DNA of 64,000 nt from a bacterium (GCA_024680555.1 JAILCC010000015.1:1-64000); one strand, 5' to 3'; counted from the first letter of the stretch, positions 24,435-32,999 are shown. Made by a program: numbers and translations. The notes: generated by a model from the letters alone, not told the origin.

Positions 24435-25525
24435 TGGATAGCAGGATAAAAAAACTTGAAAACATTATTATAGCTGCTTTAATTGTTTTGCTAATTATAT
24501 TCTTTACGGTTTTTATTCCGGTATGGCAATTCCTTTCATACCATGTTCATTGTGACAGATGGGAAGATAAATGTACAATTAAAGAAACATTGTCTGGTTA
24601 TACGGTAAAAACATTCAAAATATCTGACACAAAAACACTGGTTACAAAAGATATAAAAATAACATCCGGCGAAGAACCAATAACAATACCCTATATTACG
24701 CTTGTAAAAAAGGACGGTTCAACATCTTTTGTCAGAGGGCTTATAGCTGACGGCAGAGATTTTGAAAATTTTCTTAAATTTAATAATTTCATAAATTCAA
24801 ATACTCAAAATACTTTGGATTATATAAATAATAATGTTGATTTTAATATGCATGCGATAACGGTTTTATTGTTAGGGTTAGTGATAATGTTCGCTATTCC
24901 GGTTTCTTATCCGCTAATAAAAATCCAATTATACGGAGTTTCGGGAGAAGACAAATCTTTTAATATAAAATATTTGATAATACTTTCCATATACGTTTTC
25001 TTTATTGCAGTTTCAATTTTTACTTCCATCAGAGCAAATAAAATATATGATGAGAATCAGGAAAAAGCCGGAGATATAAGGTGGTGTTATGATATAGCAG
25101 GTACATTTTTAAGAGGTGACGGAGAAAAAATAATGTATTTGTTTTATTCGGATAAAATCGGCTCGCATACTATTTATAAATGTGATATGAAAAATATGAC
25201 TAATGAAAAATTGAAAAATGTGTATAAGGCTTCGATACATTATTACACAGATGAAAATAAAACACAGCAAATAATGGATGAAACGGAAAATACTTTAACT
25301 GTTAAAGCAAAAATAGCACCTTATCGGGCGTGTATGCAAAAACTTGCTTTTTATGCACAAAACAGTTGCCTTGAAGAAGGAGAATGTTATGTGGATGTTA
25401 AGATATTTCCTGATGAATACCCCGAAGAAGAATTTGAAACAAAAAGATATAATCTTACCTTAGTTCCCGAAAAAACAAAAGAGAACGAGATTACGCTAAG
25501 AAAAAAAGAAACGATGAAAAAATAG
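24434..25525 (+). CDS. Membrane protein with two extracytoplasmic-type domains, copy A
   Basis: A 363-residue protein I do not recognise. The start is GTG at 24434, overlapping the hisD stop (TAGTG), so coupled translation is likely. Membrane helices: about 10-32, 137-160 and 178-200. The first loop has H-C-D-R-W-E-D-K-C-T-I-K-E, a two-Cys motif, and V-K-T-F-K-I-S. The C-terminal part has conserved D-M-K-N-M-T-N-E-K-L, a Glu-Asn-Thr-Leu-Thr-Val strand and paired cysteines in C-L-E-E-G-E-C-Y-V-D-V. Its close relative lies at 26757-27842 with a LicD gene between, which suggests a duplicated cell-surface function. Confidence 0.7.
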   Translation: MDSRIKKLENIIIAALIVLLIIFFTVFIPVWQFLSYHVHCDRWEDKCTIKETLSGYTVKTFKISDTKTLVTKDIKITSGEEPITIPYITLVKKDGSTSFVRGLIADGRDFENFLKFNNFINSNTQNTLDYINNNVDFNMHAITVLLLGLVIMFAIPVSYPLIKIQLYGVSGEDKSFNIKYLIILSIYVFFIAVSIFTSIRANKIYDENQEKAGDIRWCYDIAGTFLRGDGEKIMYLFYSDKIGSHTIYKCDMKNMTNEKLKNVYKASIHYYTDENKTQQIMDETENTLTVKAKIAPYRACMQKLAFYAQNSCLEEGECYVDVKIFPDEYPEEEFETKRYNLTLVPEKTKENEITLRKKETMKK

Positions 25526-25562
25526 CTGTGATAATAAACCATGTGATTTTCGTAATGTGATG

Positions 25563-25703
25563 CTATTCTGTCAATTTCTTCAAATTTGGCAACCCCTGTA
25601 CAAGTATAATATCTTTAAACAAAATAGTGCCGCCTACGATATCATAAAAAGCGTTTTTGTTCCATATTTTCAAGCCTTCATCATCAATTTTCATAATTCC
25701 CAT
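25563..25703 (-). CDS. Candidate 46-residue ORF or gene remnant
   Basis: A minus-strand frame in the 281-nt gap between copy A and licD runs from ATG 25703 to TAG 25563 and encodes 46 residues with a protein-like strand segment (I-V-G-G-T-I-L-F-K-D-I-I-L). No Shine-Dalgarno sequence is seen. It could be a small real gene, the decayed end of a larger one, or chance. Confidence 0.2.
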   Translation of the reverse strand: MGIMKIDDEGLKIWNKNAFYDIVGGTILFKDIILVQGLPNLKKLTE

Positions 25704-25806
25704 ACATAATTTTGTTTTCTACAGTTATAATATAAAACTCAAAAATGTAATCAACGGATGTTTATAGTAAAATTTCGCTATAAGGTTATTTTATTTTGGA
25801 TTAAGA

Positions 25807-26739
25807 ATGAAAAAAGAAACATTTTTCGACAAAGTTTTTTCCGTAAAAGATTATGGTGAAACACACAGTATAATGAGAATTTTGGGCATAAAAATTAAAT
25901 TCCAAAAGCCCGAATATGCAAAAAAATTAAGCCAAAATCCTTATAACGAATATAAAAAGAGAAATGCCGATATTACTACTCTGCCTGCTGCCGAGGGGCA
26001 GATACGGGACATACAATTGGCAAATTTTGCGCTTTTAAAAGAGTTTGACAGAGTATGCAGAAAAGAGGGTATAACGTATTGGCTGTTTTGGGGAACAATG
26101 TTGGGCGCCGTCAGGCACAAAGGGTTTATCCCTTGGGATGATGATATTGATGTTGGTATGATGCGGGATGAATATGAAAAATTGGTTGATATATTTAATA
26201 ATTCTGTTTCCAACTCCGATATATATGCCGAAAAAACCTATTTGGGACACGGGCAGGTGCTTATAAAAGTTAAACACAAAAAATGCGATTATATTTTTGT
26301 AGATATTTTTCCACACGATTTTATGAATAACGTTTTGTCTGAAAAGGAAAGAGCTGTCCAAATAAAAAAAATGTATGAGCTGCGAAAAAAATTAAATAAG
26401 GATGCGGCATTGGATACTGTTGAAAAAGTTACTGAAAAAGTGAAACGACTTAATTCTCAAATAATAAGAGAAACGGCTGTAGAAAACAGTGATGTTTTGT
26501 GCGGGTTGGAGAATTTCTATGATGTTGCGGTTTTTTCGTATGACACATTTTTCCCTGTTAAAGAAATTGAATTTGAGGGATGTATGTTTTTGGGTATGAA
26601 CAATCCTGAAAAATATCTCTCGGATACTTATGGTGATTATATGGCTTACCCGAAAAAAATAGGTATGGGGCATAGTGCATATGCCAAAATTCCCGAAGAA
26701 CAAATGAAGATTATAAAAGAACTGAAGGAAACGATATAG
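25807..26739 (+). CDS. LicD-family phosphotransferase
   Basis: A 310-residue LicD-type protein. The family core lies at about 85-120: W-G-T-M-L-G-A-V-R-H-K-G followed by I-P-W-D-D-D-I-D-V, whose Asp residues bind metal. LicD proteins transfer phosphocholine or related phospho-groups onto surface glycans. N-terminal 1-60 (K-I-K-F-Q-K-P-E-Y) is typical of LicD proteins in glycan clusters. It sits between two paralogous membrane proteins and ends 17 nt before copy B, whose ribosome-binding site is in the gap. It probably decorates an envelope polysaccharide; the acceptor is unknown. Confidence 0.85.
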   Translation: MKKETFFDKVFSVKDYGETHSIMRILGIKIKFQKPEYAKKLSQNPYNEYKKRNADITTLPAAEGQIRDIQLANFALLKEFDRVCRKEGITYWLFWGTMLGAVRHKGFIPWDDDIDVGMMRDEYEKLVDIFNNSVSNSDIYAEKTYLGHGQVLIKVKHKKCDYIFVDIFPHDFMNNVLSEKERAVQIKKMYELRKKLNKDAALDTVEKVTEKVKRLNSQIIRETAVENSDVLCGLENFYDVAVFSYDTFFPVKEIEFEGCMFLGMNNPEKYLSDTYGDYMAYPKKIGMGHSAYAKIPEEQMKIIKELKETI

Positions 26740-26756
26740 AATACGGAGGGCATCCT

Positions 26757-27842
26757 GTGAACAAACAGTATATAAACAATGTTATTTTAAATTTGGGAAT
26801 TTTGATGCTGGTCTTTTTCAGCTTATTTATACCTGCGTGGCAATTTCTCGAGTATGATGTTCATTGTGACAGATTAGAAGATAAATGCACGGTCAAAGAA
26901 TCAATAACAAAATTAACCGTTAAAACTTTCAAGATATCCGAAACCGAAAAAATAGCCCTTAGAGAATTGCGTATCCCCAAAAAATATGGCGGTACAACAA
27001 GTATTAAATACGTTTCTTTGCAGAAAAAGGACGGAAAATATTCTTTTGCCAGAGGTCTTTTGGCTGAAGAAAAAGATTCGTCAACGATTTCAAAATTTAA
27101 TGAATTTATCGCTCTTAACGGCGAAAATACGCTTGATTATACTAACAGGAATATTGAGTTTAAAGTATTGGCAAGAATTTTTGTAATTCTTGCTCTGATA
27201 ATTGCACTTATTCCTATATCCGGGAATGATTTTTATGAGCCGGAAAATGAAGAATCCCGCTGGTTCCGAATTTTAAGGGTTGTAATTGTTGTTGCTTATA
27301 TACTGTTATTTGTTGCCTCATTTTATACAGGCGGTGAGGCTCAAACCATAAAAAATGACGAAAAAGCCAAGGCTAGGGAAGAACAAAACAAAATGATGTA
27401 TGCATCATCTTGCGCAAGAGTTGATGAGCTTTGGCACGCTTCGGGCAAACACCATATACACTTATATGAGGGGAATACAATTCTTTATGATTTTGAAATG
27501 AAAAATATGACGGGTGAAAAGTTAAAAGAGCTTTATAAAATAGATCAGGATTACTATTTTAAAGATGGAGTCAGAAAAATTCTTAATGAGGGTGAGAATA
27601 CTCTGACGGTAAGAACGCAATATAACACTTTAAGCAATTACGTAACTCCGGCTTGTATCAACGAATGGACATTTTATGCAAAGAACGAGTGCCTGAATAG
27701 TGGCGAGTGCTACGTCGAAGTAAAACCTTATTCCGAAAGATATCCTGACGTTAAAAATCCTGTCGTAAAATATGAGTTTATCAAGGTGCCTGACCATACG
27801 GACAAATATATGATAACCGTCAAAGTTCGCAGCATTGACTAG
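26757..27842 (+). CDS. Membrane protein with two extracytoplasmic-type domains, copy B
   Basis: A 361-residue paralogue of the protein at 24434-25525. It shares F-I-P-A-W-Q-F-L near the first helix, the H-C-D-R-L-E-D-K-C-T-V-K-E motif, V-K-T-F-K-I-S-E, a L-D-Y-T-N-R-N segment, D-F-E-M-K-N-M-T-G-E-K-L, and the C-terminal C-L-N-S-G-E-C-Y-V-E-V. Helices lie at about 9-30, 135-155 and 172-195. The GTG start at 26757 follows GGAGGGCATCC, close to the licD stop, so it is probably in the licD operon. Divergence between copies is substantial, so the duplication is not recent. Function unknown. Confidence 0.7.
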   Translation: MNKQYINNVILNLGILMLVFFSLFIPAWQFLEYDVHCDRLEDKCTVKESITKLTVKTFKISETEKIALRELRIPKKYGGTTSIKYVSLQKKDGKYSFARGLLAEEKDSSTISKFNEFIALNGENTLDYTNRNIEFKVLARIFVILALIIALIPISGNDFYEPENEESRWFRILRVVIVVAYILLFVASFYTGGEAQTIKNDEKAKAREEQNKMMYASSCARVDELWHASGKHHIHLYEGNTILYDFEMKNMTGEKLKELYKIDQDYYFKDGVRKILNEGENTLTVRTQYNTLSNYVTPACINEWTFYAKNECLNSGECYVEVKPYSERYPDVKNPVVKYEFIKVPDHTDKYMITVKVRSID

Positions 27843-27981
27843 GTTTTGATGCTAAAGACATATTGAAAATAATGAGTTTTATCCCATTTTAACTTATTCG
27901 GACTTAACAAAACTTAGTATATTATCGTATTTCACGCATGCTTTGTATAATATATATGTATCAATATAATTTGGTTGGGAA

Positions 27982-28458
27982 ATGTCATTAGCAATCTATC
28001 CGGGGAGTTTTGACCCTATTACAAAAGGACATATTGACGTATTAAAGAAGGCTGCAAAAATCTTTGATAAGGTGATTATTGCGGTGAGTGTTAACCCTGC
28101 AAAGAAAGCAATGTTTTCTATAGAAGACCGAATTGATATGATAAAAGAGTCTGTAAATGATATTGCTGGAGTTGAAGTCGATTATTTTGAAGGCTTGACG
28201 GCAAAATATGCAAAAGACAAGGGCGCAAATGCCATAATAAGAGGACTTAGGGCTGTCAGCGATTTTGAATATGAAATGCAAATGGCTCAAATGAATAATA
28301 GTCTTTATGATGAAATTGAAACCGTTTTTCTGGTTCCCAAATCGAAGTATAATTTTATTTCTTCAAGTATTGTGAAAGAGGTTTCAAAATTGGGCGGAGA
28401 TGTTGACAAATTTGTCACGGCTCCGGTAAGTAAGCGTTTAAAAGAATATAACATATAG
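27982..28458 (+). CDS. coaD: Phosphopantetheine adenylyltransferase
   Basis: A 158-residue CoaD of the nucleotidyltransferase superfamily. The N-terminal motif is Y-P-G-S-F-D-P-I-T-K-G-H with Thr14 and His17 of the T/HxGH signature. Later motifs are R-G-L-R-A-V-S-D-F-E-Y-E near 87 and I-S-S-S-I-V-K-E near 122. It makes dephospho-CoA from 4'-phosphopantetheine and ATP, the penultimate CoA step. It is followed 10 nt later by a coiled-coil protein and then aroQ. Context gives no special regulation; a TATAAT-like sequence lies 11 nt before the GTTGGGAA ribosome-binding region. Confidence 0.95.
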   Translation: MSLAIYPGSFDPITKGHIDVLKKAAKIFDKVIIAVSVNPAKKAMFSIEDRIDMIKESVNDIAGVEVDYFEGLTAKYAKDKGANAIIRGLRAVSDFEYEMQMAQMNNSLYDEIETVFLVPKSKYNFISSSIVKEVSKLGGDVDKFVTAPVSKRLKEYNI

Positions 28459-28467
28459 AGGTGAATT

Positions 28468-29061
28468 ATGAGTATCAGTAATGTAAACAAGTTATTAAAC
28501 TACATGGAAGCAGTGTTAGAAAGAGCAAAAGCTCTTCCTCTTACTCGTTTTGTTTTTGTTGATAAAGAAGAACTTTTGGAGCTTATTGACAGAACGAGAG
28601 ATGTTCTGCCGAAAGAAATTCAAGAGGCAAATACCGTATTGAAACGCCGTGATGAAATTCACAGAGAAGCTCAAAATACTGCGGAACAAATTCTTTCCGA
28701 AGCTAAAAAAGAAGCTGCAAGAAGAATTGAAGAAAATGAAATTCTTAAAGATGTAAAAATTCAAGCAGCAAAAATCAAAGAAGATACAAACAATGAAAGA
28801 GAAGAAGTCAGAAAGAAAACAGTTTCCGAATGTTTGGATCTTAAAAAACGTGTTATCGCAGATGCAATTTCTATAAGAGAAGGCGCTGACAAATATGCCG
28901 AAAGTGTTATCAGAAAATTGGTTAATGATATGTCAGAAGTCCAAAGTATTATTGTAAGCGGACAAACCCAACTTTCTAAATTAAAAGAAAATTCCGAAGA
29001 ACAAATTGCATATTATAAATCAATTGCTGAAAATAATGATGTACTTTTATCAAGGGAATAA
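28468..29061 (+). CDS. Coiled-coil protein (DivIVA/ATPase-subunit-like), unknown
   Basis: A 197-residue soluble, highly charged protein, almost entirely predicted helix and coiled coil. The segment A-E-Q-I-L-S-E-A-K-K-E-A resembles stalk helices of ATP synthase b/E subunits and DivIVA-like proteins. Its first 55 residues carry R-F-V-F-V-D-K-E-E-L-L-E-L-I, a pattern found in proteins next to coaD in several anaerobes as far as I recall. The ribosome-binding site is GAGGTGAATT. It is not an ATP synthase gene by context: none of the other subunits are nearby. A structural role in division or polarity is only a guess. Confidence 0.65.
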   Translation: MSISNVNKLLNYMEAVLERAKALPLTRFVFVDKEELLELIDRTRDVLPKEIQEANTVLKRRDEIHREAQNTAEQILSEAKKEAARRIEENEILKDVKIQAAKIKEDTNNEREEVRKKTVSECLDLKKRVIADAISIREGADKYAESVIRKLVNDMSEVQSIIVSGQTQLSKLKENSEEQIAYYKSIAENNDVLLSRE

Positions 29062-29064
29062 TTG

Positions 29065-29496
29065 ATGAAAATTCTTGTTGTAAACGGACCTAATCTGAAC
29101 CTTTTAGGCGATAGAGAAAAAGAAAATTACGGTGAAGTTACATTAGAAAGTATCAATGCTGATTTGAGGGCGCTTGCTTCCGAAATGGGTGTTGAGATTG
29201 ATTTTTTCCAATCTAATACCGAAGGGGAATTGGTTGACAAGCTGCAAAGTGCAAAAGGAAATTTCGACGGAATTATTATTAACCCCGCCGCATATACGCA
29301 CACGAGTATTGCTTTGAGGGATGCTCTGTTAGCGATAAAAGTTCCCGCAGTAGAGGTTCATCTTTCTAATATTCATGCAAGAGAAGAGTTTAGAAAAACA
29401 TCTTATACCGCACCGGTTTGTATCGGACAAATTGCGGGTTTTAAAAAAGACAGTTATCTTTTGGCACTCAGGGCAATTGTTAATTATTTGAGGTAA
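29065..29496 (+). CDS. aroQ: 3-dehydroquinate dehydratase, type II
   Basis: A 143-residue AroQ catalysing dehydration of 3-dehydroquinate to 3-dehydroshikimate in the shikimate pathway. N-G-P-N-L-N-L-L-G is the family opener. Tyr22 (N-Y-G) is the catalytic base. [12 protein letters not shown] and [11 protein letters not shown] carry the catalytic His and substrate-binding residues. The start at ATG 29065 is behind AAGGGAA. An in-frame TTG at 29062 is less likely. It overlaps nothing and is in the coaD run with 2 nt to the next gene. Confidence 0.94.
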   Translation: MKILVVNGPNLNLLGDREKENYGEVTLESINADLRALASEMGVEIDFFQSNTEGELVDKLQSAKGNFDGIIINPAAYTHTSIALRDALLAIKVPAVEVHLSNIHAREEFRKTSYTAPVCIGQIAGFKKDSYLLALRAIVNYLR

Positions 29497-29498
29497 AA

Positions 29499-29873
29499 AT
29501 GGTTTTTGAAGAGTATAAAAAATTATTTGAAGAAATTTTGGCTTTAACTGCAAAAATTGAAGAATTATGCATAAATTTTAAGAGCGATGAAACGGACGAG
29601 CTTTTTCACAAAAGAAATGCTCTTATGAAAAAACTCAGTGTTCCGGAAGATTTGGACGACGAAAAATTTGCGCAAATTATTAAAATTAAAAATGAAGTAG
29701 CCAAAAGAAATGAAAATATTTTGAAAGCAATGCAAAAAGAAAAAAATAAAGTTGAAAGCGATTTGAAAGAAATCAGAGCTACGGCTCCGCAGCTGAATTC
29801 TTCCGATTCAGGTCAAATTGAGCAAACATCCAAATCCAAAACAAAACCCGGTGATTCTTCCATTTTCAGTTAG
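29499..29873 (+). CDS. Small helical protein, unknown
   Basis: A 124-residue acidic/basic helical protein with a Ser/Thr/Lys-rich tail from about 98. The start lies 2 nt after aroQ, so it is probably the last gene of this operon. The pattern of heptads (E-I-L-A-L-T-A-K-I-E-E-L) and size recall export-chaperone-type proteins such as FliT/FlgN, but no flagellar genes are present in this window. Only the coiled coil is supported. Confidence 0.62.
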   Translation: MVFEEYKKLFEEILALTAKIEELCINFKSDETDELFHKRNALMKKLSVPEDLDDEKFAQIIKIKNEVAKRNENILKAMQKEKNKVESDLKEIRATAPQLNSSDSGQIEQTSKSKTKPGDSSIFS

Positions 29874-30004
29874 GCGTTTTCCTTTTTGTGTTAAGTTTTG
29901 TAAAAGTGTTTATAGGGCTCTTTTCCTTGCAAATAAAGGGTTTTTGATTTTTATTGTTTGCAATAAAATAATATTGATAAAACAAGTAGCAATATTTAAG
30001 CTTT

Positions 30005-30037
30005 ACATGCTTTCTAACAGTATGAAGAAAAGCATGT
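30005..30037 (+). promoter_or_regulatory. Hairpin in the leader of the HEAT-like protein gene
   Basis: A stem pairs ACATGCTTTCT (30005-30015) with AGAAAAGCATGT (30026-30037), one bulged base, about 30 nt before ATG 30066. It could be part of the 5' leader or a weak terminator of the coaD operon. No T run follows it directly. Confidence 0.35.
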
Positions 30038-30065
30038 TAATTAAAATTTTATAATGAGGTAGGTT

Positions 30066-31175
30066 ATGTATCCAATGCAATGTTATCCAAATCAAGCTCA
30101 GTACTGCAATCCGTACGCAATGCCGCAGGTTAATGCAGTCAAGATTGATATCAACAATCCGCAAGCTTATGGCGGAATGAACAGTCAAGGGCAGATAAAC
30201 CCTGTTGTTCCCCAACAAGCTGTAGATGGCACATATAGTTATCCGTGCTCTTCTATGTATTCAATGCCGCAAGTTTCCCAATATACAACTCAGGCAGCAT
30301 ATCCTATACCACCGATGATAGCACAACAAGCAGTTGTTCCTAATAATGCGCAAGCTTCTCCTGCTGCTACTCCAATTCCTGTAGCAACAACAGTTCCGAC
30401 TCCTGCTCCGGTTCAAGTAATGCCTGTCCCGGTACCTGTTCCGGCTCCGGTAGTTCCTCCTGTTCCGGCAGTTCCTCAAGCAACACCTGTTGTTAATGCG
30501 CCTGTTACTCAAAATGTAAATGTTAATCCTTCAGTACCGGCTGCAATGACCGATACTAAACAAAATACAACTGTTGCTCCGGTTGCTCCTGTTCAACAAG
30601 AAGTTAAACTTCCGGGCGGCGTTGATGTAAATACACTTATTTCTTCTTTGTCATCAAACAACCCCGATGAACAAACCGCAGCAATTCAAAAAATGGCTGA
30701 AATAGCACAAACTGATCCGGTTGCAGCAAGAGCATTATTAAATGAACAAACTTTCGGTCAGCTTGTAAATGTTATAAATGCCGACACAAGCAAACTGCAA
30801 GGACCTACAGGAAAACCTGATCCCAAAAATCTTTCACCCTTAGAAAAGGCAGAAATAAATAAACAGTTTGCAGTTTATACTTTAGCTATTCTTCAAAAGA
30901 ATTTCAGAGATGAAATAAATAAAGAAATGAAGAAAAATAATCTTCCTGATATAGCAATCAACGACTTGCCGTACATTAAGGAAGGTATCGTAAATAACCT
31001 CAAAGATAACCCGAATCCGACAATCAGAGAAGCATGTTTGAGCGCTTTGAATTATGTTGGCAGACCTGAAGACAAAGAGGTCTTGAGAGTTCTTTATGAT
31101 ATCAGTGCAAAACATGATTCTAACCCTGCGGTAAGAACTTCAGCGAAAGATTATTTGTCCAAGCTTCCGGCGTAA
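30066..31175 (+). CDS. Proline/valine-rich protein with C-terminal HEAT-like domain
   Basis: A 369-residue protein, function unknown. Residues 1-85 are Tyr/Pro/Gln/Cys-rich; 85-175 form a Pro/Val/Ala-rich stretch (V-P-V-P-V-P-A-P). From about 190 to 369 a helical repeat domain resembles HEAT/armadillo units (D-P-V-A-A-R-A-L-L; N-P-T-I-R-E-A-C-L-S-A-L-N-Y-V-G; N-P-A-V-R-T-S-A-K-D-Y-L). It has no signal peptide. Ribosome-binding site GAGGTAGGTT. A cytoplasmic scaffold with a flexible arm is the simplest reading. Part of the low-complexity protein group seen across this window. Confidence 0.75.
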   Translation: MYPMQCYPNQAQYCNPYAMPQVNAVKIDINNPQAYGGMNSQGQINPVVPQQAVDGTYSYPCSSMYSMPQVSQYTTQAAYPIPPMIAQQAVVPNNAQASPAATPIPVATTVPTPAPVQVMPVPVPVPAPVVPPVPAVPQATPVVNAPVTQNVNVNPSVPAAMTDTKQNTTVAPVAPVQQEVKLPGGVDVNTLISSLSSNNPDEQTAAIQKMAEIAQTDPVAARALLNEQTFGQLVNVINADTSKLQGPTGKPDPKNLSPLEKAEINKQFAVYTLAILQKNFRDEINKEMKKNNLPDIAINDLPYIKEGIVNNLKDNPNPTIREACLSALNYVGRPEDKEVLRVLYDISAKHDSNPAVRTSAKDYLSKLPA

Positions 31176-31194
31176 GACGCCGATTACAATAACC

Positions 31195-31226
31195 AAGCTC
31201 CCTTCAGGATACAGGGGGAGCTTTAT
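31195..31226 (+). terminator. Terminator-like hairpin after the HEAT-like gene
   Basis: An 8-bp stem (AAGCTCCC at 31195-31202 with GGGAGCTT at 31216-31223) with a short T tail. A second, stronger terminator follows 15 nt later. Confidence 0.7.
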
Positions 31227-31240
31227 CCTTAAATTAAACA

Positions 31241-31267
31241 AAGGCCCTTTTGAAAAAAAGGGCTTTT
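31241..31267 (+). terminator. Rho-independent terminator
   Basis: A stem of GCCC/GGGC extended by A/T pairs (AAGGCCCTTTT with AAAAAGGGCTT) with a T run, in tandem with the preceding hairpin. Confidence 0.8.
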
Positions 31268-31335
31268 TCTATTTTAGTATTTGATTTTTTCTGAAAATGC
31301 TATAATAATTAATATTGCAAAGGAGTTTTCCGCCG

Positions 31336-32370
31336 GTGGATTTTTTAATGTGGTTTGTAAATCTTAGTTTGGCACAAAGTTGGCTGCTGTTAGCTTCCGA
31401 AATATTCGGTATGGCAGGGCTAATATCACTTTTGGCATATATTACCCGAGATACGGTGGACAGTCATTTTGACCGATTTACAATTTTATACGTTATTCTT
31501 TTTCTTGTGATTGTGGTTCCGACGATTTTGCTTATTGTATTCAAGTATAGTCCGGCGGCTTTCGGGATGGTGCTTACATGCGGTTTTATGGTTATTTGGG
31601 TATTTCTTGCCGCAAGCGGTACAAGGTATGATAGGTACGGCAGGGTTGTATATGGCTCCGGTAATACGTCCGTCCTGTCTAAATATTGGCGCAGAAGGCA
31701 GCTTAGAATGCGCCGCAGAGAGGCATTAAGGCATGCAAAGTCTTTTATCTCTCCGTACAGAAGTCTTTTTGGTAAATTAGTTTTGAGTAATAAATATTGC
31801 AAAATTATTTTTTCAACCGAAAAGAATGTAACAAAATTCTTTTGTATAAGTAAAGAATATAATTCCAAAAATGAACTTCCCTTTTTTGAAGCCAGGGCAA
31901 TGGAAAAAAACGTATGGAATGAGGAGTTCTTTAACTCTCTTTGTTTTAATTTTTCTTATAATACAAAACTTGAAAATATAAGAAATGTGTTTAAACCGGA
32001 GCAATTTTTGGTAGATGACTCAAATTTTGATGTATCTAAACCGAAAGAGCAGCCGGTTAACAATTTAAAACCCCAAAACAAATCAGAATTGCAAAATGAA
32101 AATCCGGTGCAGCAGTTGTTGGAGCAAATAAACGTGAATGAGGCAACAGAAGCGGAGCTTACGGCTCTTCCTGGTATAAATATTATTATGGCAAAAAAAA
32201 TAATAAAGCAGCGTGATTATAAAGGCGAATTTAAGTCTGTAAATGACTTTATGAAGTTTTTGAAAATCAAACCGCATTTTGAACAACAACTGCGTAAACT
32301 GATTACGGTTAAACCTATTGAAAAAAGAAGCGTTCAAAAGGGCGAAAGAATTTTGGATTTGGATGAATGA
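31336..32370 (+). CDS. Membrane protein with C-terminal helix-hairpin-helix (ComEA-like) domain
   Basis: A 344-residue protein. Three hydrophobic segments occupy about 1-110 (around S-L-L-A-Y-I, L-Y-V-I-L-F-L-V-I-V, and V-L-T-C-G-F-M-V-I-W). A basic Arg-rich loop follows near 120-145 (R-R-R-Q-L-R-M-R-R-R). The C-terminus (about 260-325) has a ComEA-type HhH unit: I-N-V-N-E-A-T-E-A-E-L, L-P-G-I and K-I-I-K-Q-R. ComEA domains bind DNA, but this one lies in a protein with three N-terminal helices rather than a single anchor. Start GTG 31336 is 10 nt after AGGAG. It overlaps the next gene by 4 nt (ATGA). Confidence 0.72.
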   Translation: MDFLMWFVNLSLAQSWLLLASEIFGMAGLISLLAYITRDTVDSHFDRFTILYVILFLVIVVPTILLIVFKYSPAAFGMVLTCGFMVIWVFLAASGTRYDRYGRVVYGSGNTSVLSKYWRRRQLRMRRREALRHAKSFISPYRSLFGKLVLSNKYCKIIFSTEKNVTKFFCISKEYNSKNELPFFEARAMEKNVWNEEFFNSLCFNFSYNTKLENIRNVFKPEQFLVDDSNFDVSKPKEQPVNNLKPQNKSELQNENPVQQLLEQINVNEATEAELTALPGINIIMAKKIIKQRDYKGEFKSVNDFMKFLKIKPHFEQQLRKLITVKPIEKRSVQKGERILDLDE

Positions 32371-32960
32371 AACTGAGCGTATATAAAATTCTTGAAAAAA
32401 CAAAAGTAGAAGGTCCGGGACTGCGTTTTTGTATATGGGTACAAGGCTGCAGCCGTCATTGTAAAGGATGTTATGCAAAAAACACCTGGGATAAAAGCAA
32501 GGGTAAAATTTTTAATACTGACAATCTTTTTGAAAGAATAAAGTCCCAAAAAAATATTGAGGGTGTAACATTTTTAGGCGGAGAGCCTTTTGAGCAGGCT
32601 GAGGCTCTCGGTATTCTTGCGCAGAAATGTAAGAGTATAGGGCTTAGCGTCTTAACGTTTACCGGCGGAAATTATGAGGATTTAAGGGCGCAAAATGATA
32701 AAAATATAAATTTGTTATTAGACAATACCGATTTGTTAATAGACGGAAAATTTGATGAGAAAAAGCTTGATTATTCCAGAGCGTGGGTTGGTTCAAGTAA
32801 TCAGCGCTATCTGTTTTTGTCTGACAGATACAATGAAGATGATATAAAAAAATACAAAAATAAAGTTGAAATTCATTTTGAAAAATCAGGTAAAATCTTT
32901 ATCAACGGAATGGGGGATTTTGATAAAATAGCCAAAGATTTAGCTCTTTTAAACGATTAA
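32367..32960 (+). CDS. Radical SAM activating-enzyme-like protein (NrdG-like)
   Basis: A 197-residue radical SAM protein with the [4Fe-4S] motif C28-x3-C32-x2-C35 (C-S-R-H-C-K-G-C) and the SAM-binding G-G-E-P at 71-74. Size and early motif match anaerobic ribonucleotide-reductase activases and related single-domain activases. The C-terminus (I-N-G-M-G-D) lacks an obvious second cluster. No glycyl-radical enzyme gene is nearby, so the partner is unknown. Its ATG overlaps the preceding HhH membrane-protein gene (ATGA), implying coupled translation of an odd pair. Confidence 0.82.
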   Translation: MKLSVYKILEKTKVEGPGLRFCIWVQGCSRHCKGCYAKNTWDKSKGKIFNTDNLFERIKSQKNIEGVTFLGGEPFEQAEALGILAQKCKSIGLSVLTFTGGNYEDLRAQNDKNINLLLDNTDLLIDGKFDEKKLDYSRAWVGSSNQRYLFLSDRYNEDDIKKYKNKVEIHFEKSGKIFINGMGDFDKIAKDLALLND

Positions 32961-32963
32961 AAA

Positions 32964-32992
32964 TTTACTTACATAAGAACATAAGCTATAAT
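32964..32992 (+). promoter_or_regulatory. Strong promoter placing transcription start at the ATG (leaderless)
   Basis: -35 TTTACT (32964-32969), 17-bp spacer, -10 TATAAT (32987-32992). The ATG is at 33000, 7 nt after the -10 box, and no Shine-Dalgarno sequence is possible in that space. Confidence 0.65.
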
Positions 32993-32999
32993 ATCTTGT

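Noticed and set aside
28468..29061. ATP synthase b or V-type E subunit
   Set aside because: The coiled-coil resemblance is generic and no other ATP synthase subunit lies nearby.
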